From the NCBI RefSeq assembly GCF_025118155.1, contig NW_026251391.1, positions 685,501 to 749,500 of the forward strand: DNA of 64,000 bases. The letters are read 5' to 3'. Of this stretch, positions 61,186-64,000 are shown piece by piece (position 1 is the first letter of the stretch; every line of letters starts with the position of its first letter). The stretch comes from Cokeromyces recurvatus (lineage: Eukaryota > Mucoromycota > Mucoromycetes > Mucorales > Mucoraceae). The notes under the pieces were generated by a model, which was not told the DNA's origin, ran no database searches, and saw only the letters and a program-made list of their open reading frames with translations. A program made the translations under genes and the position numbers.

Positions 61186-64000
61186 TTAACATTGTTTTAA
61201 AGAAGGCAGAATCTTTGAAATTATGTCATCTTTTGTAGTTATTTTCTCTGTCAAACGTCCTTGAGCTAATTCTTTTTGACCCCCACCACTTCCCTTTATA
61301 TGCTTTAATAATTGCTTCATTATCTAAATAATAATAATAAAAAAGGAGGTTACTGAATTATTATTATTCATCATTAAGTTGTATTAAAATTTACCGAATT
61401 TGCACTTTCTGATTTTATTTTTGTACTATTTAATGCCACCATAATTGTATTACCATTGATCAAAATATGTGCTGTATTTGATTGGTTTTGCTTTAAGATA
61501 TTTGCTCTTTTCTGCATAAAAGCTGAGTCCAAATCAGAGTCAATAAGATGGATTTTTATATCAACGTCTATAGAATGTATATACATATACATATTAAAAT
61601 AGATTCTAATCATATAATGTATACACTCTGTTTATATACCTTTTATTTTACTAGAAATAGGCTCAACGACTGCTTCTCCAGCAGATGCTAGCTTTTCATT
61701 CATAAAATCAACGCGTTTCTGAAGTTCTCTATTTTGCTGTAATGATTTTTCTAGTTTTTCAATAATCTCATGTGTCCCATTTGCACGTAATAATTTCAAA
61801 ACTTCAGGAATGGGCTTATATGCTTTTCTGTACCATTCAATACAAGATAGGCCTGCTACTGCTTCAATTCTTCTTGTGCCTATTATAAAATTATAGCTTT
61901 AAAAGGAATCCTCTTTTTTTTTTCTAGTTCTTGATAATAATATTACCTGCTGCAACAGAAGTTTCGTTCAAGATCTTGAATGGATAAAGTTTACGAATAT
62001 TATCTACATGAGTACCACCACAGAGTTCTTTACTAACGCCGGGTACATCAATAACTCTTACTGTTTCGTTGTATTTTTCGGAAAACGCCGCAATTGCTCC
62101 AGATTGAATAGCATCTGATAGTTTCATATGCTATATATATATATATATGTGTATATGTATATTATCCTTTAAATTAAGCAATTTACGACTTCTTTTTTTT
62201 TGCTGTTGACTATTTGCATTACCTTTACAATAGTATCACTTCCACGTAAGGCAACATCATTAACCCAGTTTTCTATTTGGTTTAATTCTTCTTCCTTTAA
62301 AGGTTTTCCATATGTAAAGTCAAATCTTAATTTGTTAGGTTCAACTGTAGAGCCAGCCTGCACTATATCGGGTGCTTGAAGTATTTTTCTTAAACCTGCA
62401 TTTAATAAATGAGTTGCTGTATGATGTATTTCAGCGCCTTGTCGACGTTTTAGATCAACATGTGTTCTAACCAATTGATCCCTTTGTAAATATTCATAAT
62501 CTTCTTTTATGCGTTGTTCTATATTATCATTTGAACCAAGAGGTTTAATTCGTAAGACAAGCCCTCCTTCATAAGGCTGAAGTACATCTATCACTTCCCA
62601 ATCATTCCCATTAGTGAGTTCAATAGTACCTTTATCAGGTACTTGTCCACCTCCAAGACCATAAAATGGGCATGGATCAATTGCAATATTCACTTCCACA
62701 CTTTTACCCTTTTTAACTGTGTCTACGGCAAGAATTTTTGATTCTTGATGCAATAAACTATGATCATAACCAGTAAATTGAGGTTTAATATTCAATTTTC
62801 TCCATTCAGAAAGTCTTGATTTATCGGCAATGTTATCTGATTTCCAAGACTCTCTGCCTGCTATTTTTTGTTTTTCCCTCAATTCCTCAACAGCTATATT
62901 TCATATATGAATTATATGATTTTTTTTTTTTACATTATTATTATTACCTGCAATATCAACAGACCAGCCCCTTTCTGAAGCTATAATTAATGTTAAATCA
63001 AATGGGAAACCATAAGTATCATATAATTGGAAAGCAAGTTGAGGAGGAATTTGTTTCGATTCTTGTAATTCAGCTTGATTAAACACATTTTCTAATAATG
63101 CCATTCCTCTATCCAAAGTAGCTAAAAAGGCAGTTTCCTCATTTTTAATGATGCTTTGAATAGATGAAGCACGGCTTGCAAGTTCTGAATACAAATTATC
63201 TGTGAAGCCGGCTAATAGGGATGGGTAAAGATCTGTCAAAAATGGTTCTATCATTTTTTTTTAAGAAAAGAAGAAAAAATAAAGTTAAAAAAAAAAAAGG
63301 ATAAAATTTTATCTACATGTAATACCATTTAAACCAAGCTGTTTTGCAGATCTGAGAGCTCTTCGAATTATACGTCTTAATACATATCCACGACCTATAT
63401 TACTAGGCACAACACCATCGCCTATTAAGAAACACATTGCTCTAAAATGATCTGCAACAATCTTTTCATGTGGACTAGGATCAGCTTCTGTTGAACTCTA
63501 CATTTTTTTTTTCGGTTAGTAATTTATTTAAAATAAGAATAATTAAATGTTACCTTTAGTCCACGAGCTTTCATTACTTCTCTGAGTCCGTGGATTAAGG
63601 ACTGAAATTGATCAATTTGAAAATTATTTTTTTTCCCTTGAAGTACAGATGCCATTCTTTCTAGACCCATTCCTGTATCGATACAAGTGACAGGCAAATC
63701 TGTTAATTCACCTTGTGCATTACGATACTTTTCCATAAATACAAGATTCCAAATTTCTAACCATGGATCTTCTAAAGAGCTGTCTTGAGTATCCCAAAAT
63801 ATTTCAGTACATGTCCCACAGGGACCTTCTCCATCCCCCATACTCCAGAAATTATCTTCAGGTCCGCATTTTACAATCTTATCATCTGATAATCCTTGTT
63901 TTCTCCATAGATCATAAGCCTCTTGATCCCCTTCTAGTACACTATAAAAACGGAGGAAGGGAGTTTTTTTTTTCTCGATTAATATACATATACATATTAA
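61186..64000 (-). CDS. Alanyl-tRNA synthetase, all but the N-terminus (runs off the right edge)
   Basis: Many minus-strand exons. The catalytic domain shows [35 protein letters not shown] and [18 protein letters not shown]. Then come the helical tRNA-binding part and the editing domain: [29 protein letters not shown] (HxxxH zinc ligands) and [16 protein letters not shown]1-type C-terminus ends [14 protein letters not shown]...KILPSLKQC, with the stop at 61186-61188. The enzyme charges tRNA-Ala and clears mischarged Ser/Gly. Upstream exons continue past 64000. Fungi often use one gene for cytosol and mitochondria; whether this is the sole copy or a mitochondrial paralogue cannot be told here. 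Confidence 0.92.

Overview
This is an AT-rich, intron-rich eukaryotic window. Genes have many short GT-AG introns (about 50-110 bp), poly-T/poly-A runs are long, and the protein families and degenerate transposons resemble those of early-diverging filamentous fungi. The best fit is Mucoromycota, probably Mucorales. That is an inference from gene content and transposon style; no species is assigned.

Layout. 1-266: 5' end of proteasome subunit RPN2 (-). 1545-6669: a transposon island. At its centre is a decayed Fanzor (eukaryotic TnpB-like RNA-guided nuclease, -) beside a DD34E Tc1/mariner remnant (+). An inverted repeat brackets both, and three 5'-truncated LINE copies lie outside it. 6857-16252: CTR9 (+), a KDM4-type JmjC demethylase (-) and a UBA-UAS-UBX protein (-). 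18890-32077: glycerol-3-phosphate acyltransferase (+), a complete kinesin-3/Unc104 (+), a fumarate reductase fused to cytochrome b5 (+) and a GT31 glycosyltransferase (-). 32078-36640: gene-poor, with a 166-bp foldback element and a broken Tc1-like transposase. 36639-43210: a YAT-type amino acid permease (+), a second, internally deleted Fanzor copy (-), another transposase scrap, and a GH8 glycosidase (+). 43305-56227: class-3 lipase, farnesyltransferase alpha, CWC2, a DMAC1-like small protein, a signal-peptide-peptidase homologue with GxGE in place of GxGD, a GSKIP-domain protein, an AVT-like transporter and MED21. 57197-64000: PP1 phosphatase, a third transposase scrap, a maleylacetoacetate-isomerase-like GST, and alanyl-tRNA synthetase running off the right edge.

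The host genes are mostly conserved housekeeping functions: transcription elongation and Mediator, chromatin, splicing, proteasome, prenylation, lipid synthesis, motor transport and phosphatase signalling. They are transcribed independently; no operon-like logic or metabolic cluster is visible.

The most interesting material is mobile. There are two related Fanzor copies that share an intron at the same codon and phase: one nearly full length with two nonsense codons, the other a miniature with the nuclease core deleted. The LINE family also keeps a covarying 3' terminal hairpin. All exon boundaries were read by eye from splice consensus and reading frame; tiny first exons and the start codons flagged below are the least certain parts.
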